Assembly: GCA_002343545.1 (NCBI GenBank)
Contig: DDRA01000040.1
Span: forward strand, 1 to 7,412
DNA from: Bacteriovoracaceae bacterium UBA2428
GTDB lineage: Bacteria > Bdellovibrionota > UBA2428
DNA length: 7,412 nt
Reading direction: 5' to 3'
The stretch's first letter is position 1; each line of letters opens with the position of its first letter. The notes below the pieces were generated by a model. The model did not search any database, was not told the origin of the DNA, and saw only the letters and a list, made by a program, of their open reading frames with translations. A program made the position numbers and the translations under genes. Positions 1 to 5,583 of this stretch are shown here, in pieces.

Positions 1-5
1 AAACT

Positions 6-1205
6 TTAGAGATCGAAGCGAAGGCCGCCCGAGAAACGCAGCAGCGAATCCGTGTTCATCGCTTCGTTCGCGTAAGTACGGTAACCGAGCTCGCCCAGCA
101 GGTAGAGAAAACCGGTTACCCTCAAACCGAAGCGCCCGGTGAAATCCATCATGGACGATTTTCCACGGCCCGCCATGCTGCTCGGCAAACCGTAATCGAA
201 GTCCGCGCCCACGAGCCAAGCGTCCGCGAAGTAGAGAGTCGCCGAAGCGCCGAGCAGGAAGCCCTTGGACTCGACGCCGGAGTCGGCGAGCGAGCGAAGC
301 TCTTTGTTGTCGTCGGCGACGTGATTGTGAAACTTGAAACCGCCGCGGAGCAGGAAGCCGTTCGCGACGGGCAAGAGGCGTTGGTAGAAGGCGCCGACGT
401 TCCAATCCGAGAAGAAGACGTTCTGAAGCGGAGCGCCCCCGAAGTTCGCGACGGTTTGCTCGAGGCCCAGGTTCAGACCGACGTCGCGAAAGAACGGCAA
501 CAGCCACTCGCCGCGCGCGATCGCCATGGGGGCCAGGTAAAAACTCGAGCTCGCCCCGTTCGCGGTGTCGGCGTTCGGAAACTTACCCTTGGCTCCGCCG
601 AGGAGAAGATCCAACTGGATATCCGCCTTCTCGGCCGGGATGTCGGGACGAACGTGAAAAGTGGCGCCGAAGTAGCGATTGTTGGCGGGCTGAAGGAAGA
701 GCAAAGGCTTCACGCCTTCCCGGGCGCCGGACCAGGCGTAGGTCACCTTGGCCTCGCGACGGCAATCGGCGTCCGCCCCCGGGACCGAGAACGTGAACGC
801 CTCGGTCTGAACGTTCGGGCTGACTTCGATCAGGGTCCAAACGCCGGAACGCAAGACCTCGAGATCGCCCGCACGCTCGGCGCGGGCGACGAAGCCGAGC
901 CCCTCGACGTTGCCGCATTTCGGGTTCCCGTACCGAATCCGCGTCCGACCGCCGCCGAGCCACACGATTTCGTCGGCCGCGTGCCAACGACCCACGACGT
1001 ACCAACGGGCCGAACGCCAGACTTTTCCGCTCGGGAAAACGAGCTCGGTTCCGGCCCCTTCGCTCCGCGCGGCGGCGTTTTGATTTTCCGGCGGGGCCGG
1101 AAGCGCGGCGCGCGGACGGGGCGCGACGCGCTGGCGCGGCTTGATCTGCGCAAGCGCGGAACTCGAGAAGAACGCGACCGCCAACCCCAAAGCAAAGCGA
1201 TTCAT
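6..1205 (-). CDS. Exported protein with two-cysteine N-terminal domain and predicted outer-membrane beta-barrel (function unknown)
   Basis: A 399-residue protein that I do not recognise by name. It starts with a clear Sec signal peptide (Met-Asn-Arg, hydrophobic stretch at about 4-19, likely cleavage after Ala-Leu-Ala at 17-19). A Pro/Arg/Ala-rich linker follows (about 21-50), then a beta-rich domain (about 53-175) with cysteines at 97 and 148 that could form a disulfide. Residues from about 180 to the end alternate hydrophobic and polar residues, with many aromatics and glycines, and the chain ends in a strand closing Arg-Phe-Asp-Leu, as in outer-membrane beta-barrels. The reading frame stays open 88 codons further upstream, but I chose ATG 1205 because it begins the signal peptide, has GGAG just upstream, and overlaps the stop of the preceding gene in an ATGA. 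It is the last gene visible in a minus-strand cluster and resembles its upstream neighbour in layout. The barrel call rests on composition and pattern, not on a family match. Confidence 0.75.
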   Translation of the reverse strand: MNRFALGLAVAFFSSSALAQIKPRQRVAPRPRAALPAPPENQNAAARSEGAGTELVFPSGKVWRSARWYVVGRWHAADEIVWLGGGRTRIRYGNPKCGNVEGLGFVARAERAGDLEVLRSGVWTLIEVSPNVQTEAFTFSVPGADADCRREAKVTYAWSGAREGVKPLLFLQPANNRYFGATFHVRPDIPAEKADIQLDLLLGGAKGKFPNADTANGASSSFYLAPMAIARGEWLLPFFRDVGLNLGLEQTVANFGGAPLQNVFFSDWNVGAFYQRLLPVANGFLLRGGFKFHNHVADDNKELRSLADSGVESKGFLLGASATLYFADAWLVGADFDYGLPSSMAGRGKSSMMDFTGRFGLRVTGFLYLLGELGYRTYANEAMNTDSLLRFSGGLRFDL

Positions 1206-2323
1206 CGCGACTCCGACGCCCGCGGAAGCAGGCTCAAGCGAAGAAAGTAGTTCTTCGCGGTTTCCTCGATGGACCCGAAGCCGGCGTCCGAGAAATCCGC
1301 GGACTGGCGGATGAGCGAGTAACCCACGCCCAAAGCCCACTTGCTCGAAAGACGGTATTGCAGCAGGCCTTCGTAGAAATCCGATCGGAAGGGACGGCCC
1401 GCGAGCTGACGCTGAAGGGCCAAGTGCCCGGCGACCTCGACCCCGAGACGCGAAAGCCAATGATTCCAATCCAGGAAGGCGCCGAAGGGGAACCAGCTTG
1501 CCTCGAAGCCGGCGTACGGCAACGCGGCGGCCGCGATGACGAAGGAGCGTTGGGCGCCGATCTGGTAGACGTTACGGCCGCGGAACTCGCCCATAAGCCC
1601 GATCGTGGGAGCGCCCCAGCTCTCGGAGCCGCGGTAGATGGCCCTCAGATCGAACGCGAACTCGCTGTATTGAAGTCCGACGTCCGCGTTCGGAATCAGG
1701 CTCCCGAGGTTCTGGAACATCGAGAAGCCGACGAAAAGAAAGCTCACGGCGGGCACGGGAAGCGCGATGTTTCCGCCGAAGACCGGCAACAGCACGACCG
1801 GCGAATCGAGCGGGCGATCGGGGTTGTTCGTATTGAACGAAGCGTAACGCGATTCGAAGTAGACCTTCGAACGGCCGAAGAACTCGAAGAAGTTCGAGCT
1901 CGTGAAAGACCTCAGCGGCGCCTCGAAGATCAAGTCGTCACGGAAACCGGGACCCTCGACCTTCAGCACGGAAACCGGCGGACGCACGGTCGCGATAAAC
2001 CGACGCTCACCCGGACCTTCCCCCGCAGGGATCTCGTCCAAGCCTTCGCCGACCACGCGGATCGCGCAGTTCGGCGAGGACTGCAAAGCGGTGATCGGGA
2101 CCTTCAGGAAAGGACGCCCCTCTTGGTCGTACTGGAGCGTGGTCGGAGCGGCGTCGGAATCGAGCGGATTCCAATGCAGACAGCGAGGAAGCTTGGGCGT
2201 TTCGACCGATCGATACTGGAAACTCAGCTTATCGATCGAAAACTTTTGCAAGTGCGTTTGGGCCGCGACCGGAGCCGCGAAAGCCATCGCGAACGCTCCG
2301 ATGCTACGCCGAAAATTCCCCAT
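1202..2323 (-). CDS. Exported protein, predicted outer-membrane beta-barrel with two-cysteine N-terminal domain (function unknown)
   Basis: A 373-residue protein of unrecognised family. The first 21 residues form a Sec signal peptide (Arg-Arg at 5-6, hydrophobic core about 8-18, Val-Ala-Ala before the likely cleavage at 21/22). Residues about 25-135 look like a soluble beta domain with cysteines at 48 and 86. From about 140 onward, amphipathic strands rich in Phe, Tyr, Trp and Gly, separated by turns with Asn, Asp and Gly, suggest a beta-barrel. The last strand-like segment (about 358-366) is followed by a short polar tail, so the usual terminal aromatic is absent. No good Shine-Dalgarno lies before ATG 2323; an extended -10-like box sits only 11 nt upstream, which would give a nearly leaderless message. 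No later Met leaves an intact signal peptide. The stop overlaps the next gene's start (ATGA), so the two are probably translationally coupled and made together. Envelope location is inferred. Confidence 0.75.
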   Translation of the reverse strand: MGNFRRSIGAFAMAFAAPVAAQTHLQKFSIDKLSFQYRSVETPKLPRCLHWNPLDSDAAPTTLQYDQEGRPFLKVPITALQSSPNCAIRVVGEGLDEIPAGEGPGERRFIATVRPPVSVLKVEGPGFRDDLIFEAPLRSFTSSNFFEFFGRSKVYFESRYASFNTNNPDRPLDSPVVLLPVFGGNIALPVPAVSFLFVGFSMFQNLGSLIPNADVGLQYSEFAFDLRAIYRGSESWGAPTIGLMGEFRGRNVYQIGAQRSFVIAAAALPYAGFEASWFPFGAFLDWNHWLSRLGVEVAGHLALQRQLAGRPFRSDFYEGLLQYRLSSKWALGVGYSLIRQSADFSDAGFGSIEETAKNYFLRLSLLPRASESR

Positions 2324-2334
2324 GAATTCAAATC

Positions 2335-2343
2335 AGTATAACA
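2335..2343 (-). promoter_or_regulatory. Candidate extended -10 promoter element for the two beta-barrel genes
   Basis: Read on the minus strand, the 9 bases are TGTTATACT, which matches the extended -10 pattern TGnTATAAT with one mismatch. They sit in an AT-rich island within GC-rich DNA, in the 63-nt gap after the FecR-like gene. The -10 hexamer ends 11 nt before ATG 2323, so transcription would start about 5 nt before the start codon. No convincing -35 is present 17 nt upstream, which is typical of extended -10 promoters. The pair could instead be read through from the upstream gene. Confidence 0.35.
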
Positions 2344-2386
2344 TGCGATCCCGAGTTCTCTACGAGGCCCCGGGATTTCGCTTCGA

Positions 2387-3529
2387 CTAGCGGCCGGGTT
2401 TGACGCTGGCGGGAACGCGCGAGGAGGACGATGATCCCAGTCGCCGATCCCATTCGCGCAGCCAATCCTGCGCGGCCGCGTCGTGACCGTAGGTCTCTTT
2501 GGCGTTCCGCAGGGTTTCTTGCGCCAGGCGAGCGTCGCCGTTCTCGACGTAGCCGCGGAGGAGACCATCGAGCGCGACGCGCGTCGACTCGCTGAAGCCC
2601 TCGCCTTGGTAACCCGGCTTCGTGAGGGCGCGCGCCATGAGACGCTTGGAATCGTCTTTGCGACCGGCACGCTCGGCAAAGAACGCCTGCGAGAGATCGT
2701 TGCCTTCGGGAGGCGGTGCCCAACGGATCGACGCCGCCTTGCGACGGGGCGCGAAGGAGGTCGGCCGTTCGGGCTCGACGGGAACCGCTTCGGCTTCGGA
2801 CGCCGGCGCCCGTGCCGCTTCGGCCGCACGCGCTTGCTCTTCGGCATCGGCGACGGCTTCGAAGCCCGTGTCGGCGTTCTGGAGTTCTTCGCGACGCGCG
2901 GTCGCGAGCTTGGATTGAATCGCCTCGAGGGGCTCTTCGGGCGTGCCGAAGAATTCCTGCGAATCCTTCGCGACATCCGCCGCGCCGGGCGCGGCTTTCG
3001 TCGTCACGACGGCCAGTTTCGCTTGCGTCAGTTCTTTCGCGACGCCCTTGGGAGACACGATCGTAATCTGCGTCGTCGAAGTGGCCGAACGCTCGGCCGT
3101 CACGCTACCGCCCAAGACCTTAAGGGTTAGCGCTTCGGTGCTGTCGTCGGTGGGAATATCGAGCAGGATCGTCGAGTTCGCTTCGAGCGTGACCTTGGAG
3201 TCGTCCACGAGCGCGATGACGGCGCGCGAACGCGAGGAGGTCGACACCGTCGTGCGGCGCGAAAAGCGCTGGCCGGGGCGAGCGGGCAAAGTCACCGTAT
3301 CGTTGCCCGGCGTGAAATCCACCGAGCCTTCCGAATCAAAAAGGTAGGCGATCGTGAGACTGCCCTGCCCGGTCAACGACATGAAACGATCCAGGTGCGG
3401 GCCGAGATAATAGCGATAGAAGTCCGTACGGGTCACGACGCCCGTGTATTCGACCGGGCCGAAGTACACGAATCCCAAGGCGGCCAACGCCAAGAATACG
3501 AGCAAACCGACTTGGCGGAACGCCTTCAT
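2387..3529 (-). CDS. Membrane-anchored FecR-like domain protein with helical C-terminal region
   Basis: A 380-residue protein. An N-terminal hydrophobic segment (about 7-24, after Lys2 and Arg5) is an uncleaved anchor or signal, followed by an extracytoplasmic region. Residues about 65-160 resemble a FecR-type beta domain: a short 'value' strand, a Pro-Gly turn (85-86), a Ser/Thr-rich strand, then Ala-Val-Ile-Ala-Leu-Val-Asp-Asp-Ser and Val-Thr-Leu-Glu-Ala-Asn-Ser, the usual 'defined by Asp/Gly-Ser, then Leu-x-x-Asn/Asp-Ser' pattern. An Ala/Glu-rich stretch (about 205-270) looks helical or disordered. Residues about 290-365 are helical and recall tetratricopeptide-like repeats. The C-terminus is Ser-rich. 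FecR domains are known from sigma-regulator proteins but also occur widely in envelope proteins without a sigma factor; none is adjacent here, so a regulatory role is not supported. Start ATG 3529 is preferred over the in-frame Met 27 codons upstream because AAAGAGG lies 6 nt before it and the membrane segment begins there. It is the first gene of the minus-strand envelope cluster. Confidence 0.7.
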   Translation of the reverse strand: MKAFRQVGLLVFLALAALGFVYFGPVEYTGVVTRTDFYRYYLGPHLDRFMSLTGQGSLTIAYLFDSEGSVDFTPGNDTVTLPARPGQRFSRRTTVSTSSRSRAVIALVDDSKVTLEANSTILLDIPTDDSTEALTLKVLGGSVTAERSATSTTQITIVSPKGVAKELTQAKLAVVTTKAAPGAADVAKDSQEFFGTPEEPLEAIQSKLATARREELQNADTGFEAVADAEEQARAAEAARAPASEAEAVPVEPERPTSFAPRRKAASIRWAPPPEGNDLSQAFFAERAGRKDDSKRLMARALTKPGYQGEGFSESTRVALDGLLRGYVENGDARLAQETLRNAKETYGHDAAAQDWLREWDRRLGSSSSSRVPASVKPGR

Positions 3530-3535
3530 CACAAG

Positions 3536-3542
3536 CCTCTTT
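3536..3542 (-). promoter_or_regulatory. Ribosome binding site fixing the start of the FecR-like gene
   Basis: On the minus strand this reads AAAGAGG and lies 6 nt before ATG 3529. It supports that start over the longer in-frame reading that would begin at 3610 inside the terminator hairpin. Confidence 0.55.
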
Positions 3543-3570
3543 CGACTTAAACGAAAGAAAACTTGAGCGG

Positions 3571-3616
3571 ACAAAAAGAAACGGGTGCTTTCGCGTTTTC
3601 GCGAAAGCACCCGTTT
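3571..3616 (-). terminator. Intrinsic (Rho-independent) terminator of the citrate synthase gene
   Basis: A perfect 17-bp inverted repeat pairs 3579-3595 with 3600-3616 around a 4-nt loop (3596-3599). On the minus strand the stem is followed by C, five T, G, T (3578-3571), and the stem itself ends in three T, giving the U-tract. It lies 18 nt past the TAA of the citrate synthase gene. On the plus strand no T-run follows, so it should act mainly in the minus direction. It separates citrate synthase from the FecR-like gene, which therefore needs its own promoter in the short space up to 3530 or depends on read-through. Confidence 0.88.
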
Positions 3617-3634
3617 ATCCGAAGCGAAGACGAT

Positions 3635-4783
3635 TTAGCGCGACGCGATAGGTTTCCAGACGAGGTCCGTGCGGCCGGCATACTCGCCCCGTGGACGGTA
3701 AATCCGGTTGGCGGCCAACTGCTCGATCACGTGCGCGCACCATCCCGCGATGCGGCTCGCCGCGAAGAGGGGGGTGAAGAGGTCATGCGGCAGGCCCATG
3801 CAGTGGTAAACCGAGGCCGAATAGAAATCGACGTTCGGCATGAGGCCCTTCTTCTCGAGCATCGTGTCATCGATCAGCACGCTCATCTCGTAAAGCTCGG
3901 GTTGTCCGGCTTCCTTCGTGATGCGTTCGCTGATCTTGCGGAGGATCTTGGCGCGGGGGTCGCCGTTCTTGTAGACGCGGTGACCGATGCCCATGACCTT
4001 CTGCTTCCCTTCGAGGGCTTGCTCGACGTAGGTCTTGGCTTTGTCGATCGTGCCGATCTCCTTGAGCATCTTGATGACGGCTTCGTTGGCGCCGCCGTGC
4101 AAGGGACCCTTCAGCGTGCCGATGGCCGAAACGACGGCCGAGTGCAGATCGCTCAGGCTCGAAGCCGTCACGCGGGCCGAGAAGGCGCTGCAATTGATCT
4201 CGTGATCGGCGTGCAGGATGAGGGCCGTGTCCATGATCTTGACGTGGTCGGCCGTCGGCTCCTTGCCGAACATCTGCCAGAGCAAGTTCCAAGCGAGGCC
4301 CTTGCCTTCGACGGGTTCCACGAGGGGTTGGCCCTTGCGGACCCGCTCGTAGGCGCCGACAATCGAGGAGATCTGCGCGGTCAAGCGAAGGGATTTGCGG
4401 CGAAGGGCGGCTTCCGAGTTGTCGGCGACCTCGGGATCGCGAAGCGAAAGGGTCGAAACGACCGTCCGCAGGTAGTCCATCGGATGCGTCTTCGAGTTCG
4501 CCGCCTGCTGGAGCGTCTTCATGAGCTCTTTGACTTCGGGTTCGAGGCGCGAGGCGGCAAAGAGCTCCTTGCGGAAGCCTTCCAGCTCGGCGGCCGTCGG
4601 GAGGCGGTCGTTCCAAAGCAGCCAGATCGTTTCTTCGAAATTCGAGTTTTCGGCCAGATCCTCGATCGCGTAACCGCGATACGTCAGGGTGTTCCCCTGG
4701 ATGCTGCTGATACGCGTCGTGCAGGCGACGATACCCTCAAGGCCTTTGTCGATAGCTTCACGGAAAATCGTAGGTGTGGACAT
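3635..4783 (-). CDS. gltA: Citrate synthase, short CitZ-like type (or 2-methylcitrate synthase)
   Basis: This enzyme condenses acetyl-CoA with oxaloacetate to citrate, the entry step of the TCA cycle, in the cytoplasm. The 382-residue product closely follows the Bacillus CitZ-type pattern from Gly-Leu-Glu-Gly (14-17) to Arg-Pro-Arg-Gly-Glu-Tyr (363-368). Catalytic residues are visible: His229 in Leu-Lys-Gly-Pro-Leu-His-Gly-Gly, His268 in Gly-Ile-Gly-His-Arg-Val-Tyr and Asp319 in Pro-Asn-Val-Asp-Phe-Tyr; the His-Ala-Asp-His-Glu segment is at 191-195. The N-terminal extra domain of the hexameric, NADH-inhibited E. coli GltA is absent, so a dimeric enzyme without that control is expected. ATG 4783 fits the family's usual N-terminus; an in-frame ATG at 4849 would add 22 residues and nearly close the divergent spacer. 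Neither start has a strong ribosome site. Methylcitrate synthases have the same fold and motifs, and there are no prpB or prpD neighbours, so citrate synthase is the simpler reading. The symbol gltA is generic; the subfamily is nearer CitZ. Confidence 0.95.
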   Translation of the reverse strand: MSTPTIFREAIDKGLEGIVACTTRISSIQGNTLTYRGYAIEDLAENSNFEETIWLLWNDRLPTAAELEGFRKELFAASRLEPEVKELMKTLQQAANSKTHPMDYLRTVVSTLSLRDPEVADNSEAALRRKSLRLTAQISSIVGAYERVRKGQPLVEPVEGKGLAWNLLWQMFGKEPTADHVKIMDTALILHADHEINCSAFSARVTASSLSDLHSAVVSAIGTLKGPLHGGANEAVIKMLKEIGTIDKAKTYVEQALEGKQKVMGIGHRVYKNGDPRAKILRKISERITKEAGQPELYEMSVLIDDTMLEKKGLMPNVDFYSASVYHCMGLPHDLFTPLFAASRIAGWCAHVIEQLAANRIYRPRGEYAGRTDLVWKPIASR

Positions 4784-4860
4784 GGCTAAAACCCTAGCGT
4801 CAAAGACGTGATCGGCCAAGATCTGTTTTGCGTCAATTCCCTCGCTCATACTGGGGGTAA
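4784..4860. other. Divergent intergenic spacer between citrate synthase and the ABC transporter operon
   Basis: These 77 nt must hold the starts of two divergent transcription units, unless citrate synthase begins at 4849. A 7-nt direct repeat, GCGTCAA, occurs at 4797-4803 and 4830-4836, spaced 33 nt (about three helical turns). Read on the minus strand it is TTGACGC, so each copy also looks like a -35 element facing citrate synthase, but no good -10 follows at 16-18 nt. On the plus strand CATACT (4846-4851) resembles a -10, but it lies too close to the GTG and its ribosome site to be convincing. No promoter can be called firmly. Confidence 0.5.
4853..4858 (+). promoter_or_regulatory. Ribosome binding site for the GTG start of ABC ATPase A
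   Basis: GGGGGT just before the GTG at 4861 can pair with the anti-Shine-Dalgarno sequence (one G-U pair). Spacing is short, about 2-3 nt. It supports this start together with the protein, whose first beta-strand begins at residue 2 and would be lost with any downstream start. Confidence 0.45.
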
Positions 4861-5583
4861 GTGATTTCGATCGAAACCGAAGCCATCGCGCAAAGCCAAG
4901 GGCAGGAACTCCTGACGCCGTGGCTTTTCGAAAACGTGAGCCTCGCGTGGCGCGGACCGGGCGTGCACGTCGTCATGGGCTCGTCGGGCGGCGGCAAATC
5001 TTCTTTGCTCAAGACCTTGGGCGGCGTGTGGAAGCCGCGGCGCGGCCGGCTGCTCCTGAACGGACGTCCGCTGTGGGCGCGGGAGGGCTACGCGCAAGAC
5101 GCCGGCCTGCTGGCCGAGATCGGTTTCGCCTTCCAGAACAACGCGCTCTTCGGATCGCTTCGCGTCATCGAGAACCTGACCTTTCCCCACCGCTGCCGCC
5201 ATCCTTCAACTCCCGAAAGCGAGCGGCGCGAACTCGCACAATCCTGGCTCGCGAAAGTCGGGCTCGAGGCCGCCGCCCCGCTTTTCCCCCACGAGCTTTC
5301 CGGGGGCATGCAGAAGCGCCTGTCGATCGCCCGCTGCCTCATGCTCAAGCCGACGCTCATCTTCCTGGACGATCCCACGGCCGGACTTGATCCGATCACT
5401 TCGCGGCAGATGGCCGAGCTCGTGAAGGAGCTCCTGCGCGGCCTCGACGGACTCATCGTCATCGTCACGAACGACCCGGATCGCGCGCGCGACTGGGGAC
5501 CGAACATCCACTTTCTCGCCGACCGCGAGCTTCACTCGCCGGGCTCGCCGCGGCACGAAGAGCTCGGAAGGATCTTCCTGTGA
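4861..5583 (+). CDS. ABC transporter ATPase A of an MlaFE/MCE-type lipid transporter, with degenerate catalytic residues
   Basis: A 240-residue cytoplasmic nucleotide-binding subunit, presumably powering phospholipid or other lipid transport across the inner membrane with the permeases encoded downstream. Seen: Walker A Gly-Ser-Ser-Gly-Gly-Gly-Lys-Ser (40-47), Q-loop Gln92, a canonical signature Leu-Ser-Gly-Gly-Met (146-150), Walker B ending Phe-Leu-Asp-Asp (168-171) and D-loop Gly-Leu-Asp (175-177). Three positions depart from the family. The catalytic Glu after Walker B is Asp171 (codon GAT 5371-5373). The H-loop, normally Ser/Thr-His-Asp, reads Thr-Asn-Asp, putting Asn204 (AAC 5470-5472) at the switch histidine. 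The segment before strand 2 (about 8-18) has no evident A-loop aromatic. It should bind ATP but hydrolyse it poorly. The GTG start follows GGGGGT. Its TGA overlaps the GTG of the next gene (GTGA), so the two ATPases are translationally coupled. Assignment to the Mla/MCE class rests on the linked permeases; the ABC fold itself is certain. Confidence 0.93.
   Translation: MISIETEAIAQSQGQELLTPWLFENVSLAWRGPGVHVVMGSSGGGKSSLLKTLGGVWKPRRGRLLLNGRPLWAREGYAQDAGLLAEIGFAFQNNALFGSLRVIENLTFPHRCRHPSTPESERRELAQSWLAKVGLEAAAPLFPHELSGGMQKRLSIARCLMLKPTLIFLDDPTAGLDPITSRQMAELVKELLRGLDGLIVIVTNDPDRARDWGPNIHFLADRELHSPGSPRHEELGRIFL

Noticed and set aside
1206..1469. 88-codon N-terminal extension of the last minus-strand gene
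   Set aside because: It would place the signal peptide in the middle of the protein and overlap 268 nt of the preceding gene; the ATGA overlap start at 1205 is far more natural.
321..2341. Long plus-strand open frames (309 and 327 codons) opposite the two barrel genes
   Set aside because: They mirror the coding strand of genes with signal peptides and coherent beta-barrel patterns; the translations are charged, Arg-rich and lack any domain pattern, as expected from high third-position GC.
2422..2595. Plus-strand AGGAGG followed by ATG at 2431 and a 54-codon frame
   Set aside because: The perfect ribosome-site look arises from the run of serine codons in the FecR-like gene on the other strand; the short product is Arg-rich and shows no pattern.
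3546..3574. Possible minus-strand promoter TTGTCC - 17 nt - TTTAAG before the FecR-like gene
   Set aside because: Both boxes match only 4 of 6 positions, and the implied transcription start near 3539 would fall within the ribosome binding site, so I do not call it.
3563..4789. 408-codon plus-strand open frame
   Set aside because: It lies entirely opposite citrate synthase, whose minus-strand product has all catalytic motifs; the plus frame also begins inside the terminator hairpin.
4784..4849. Longer citrate synthase starting at ATG 4849 (22 extra residues)
   Set aside because: The extra residues do not resemble the family N-terminus, no ribosome site precedes that ATG, and it would remove nearly all of the divergent spacer; kept only as an alternative in the gene entry.
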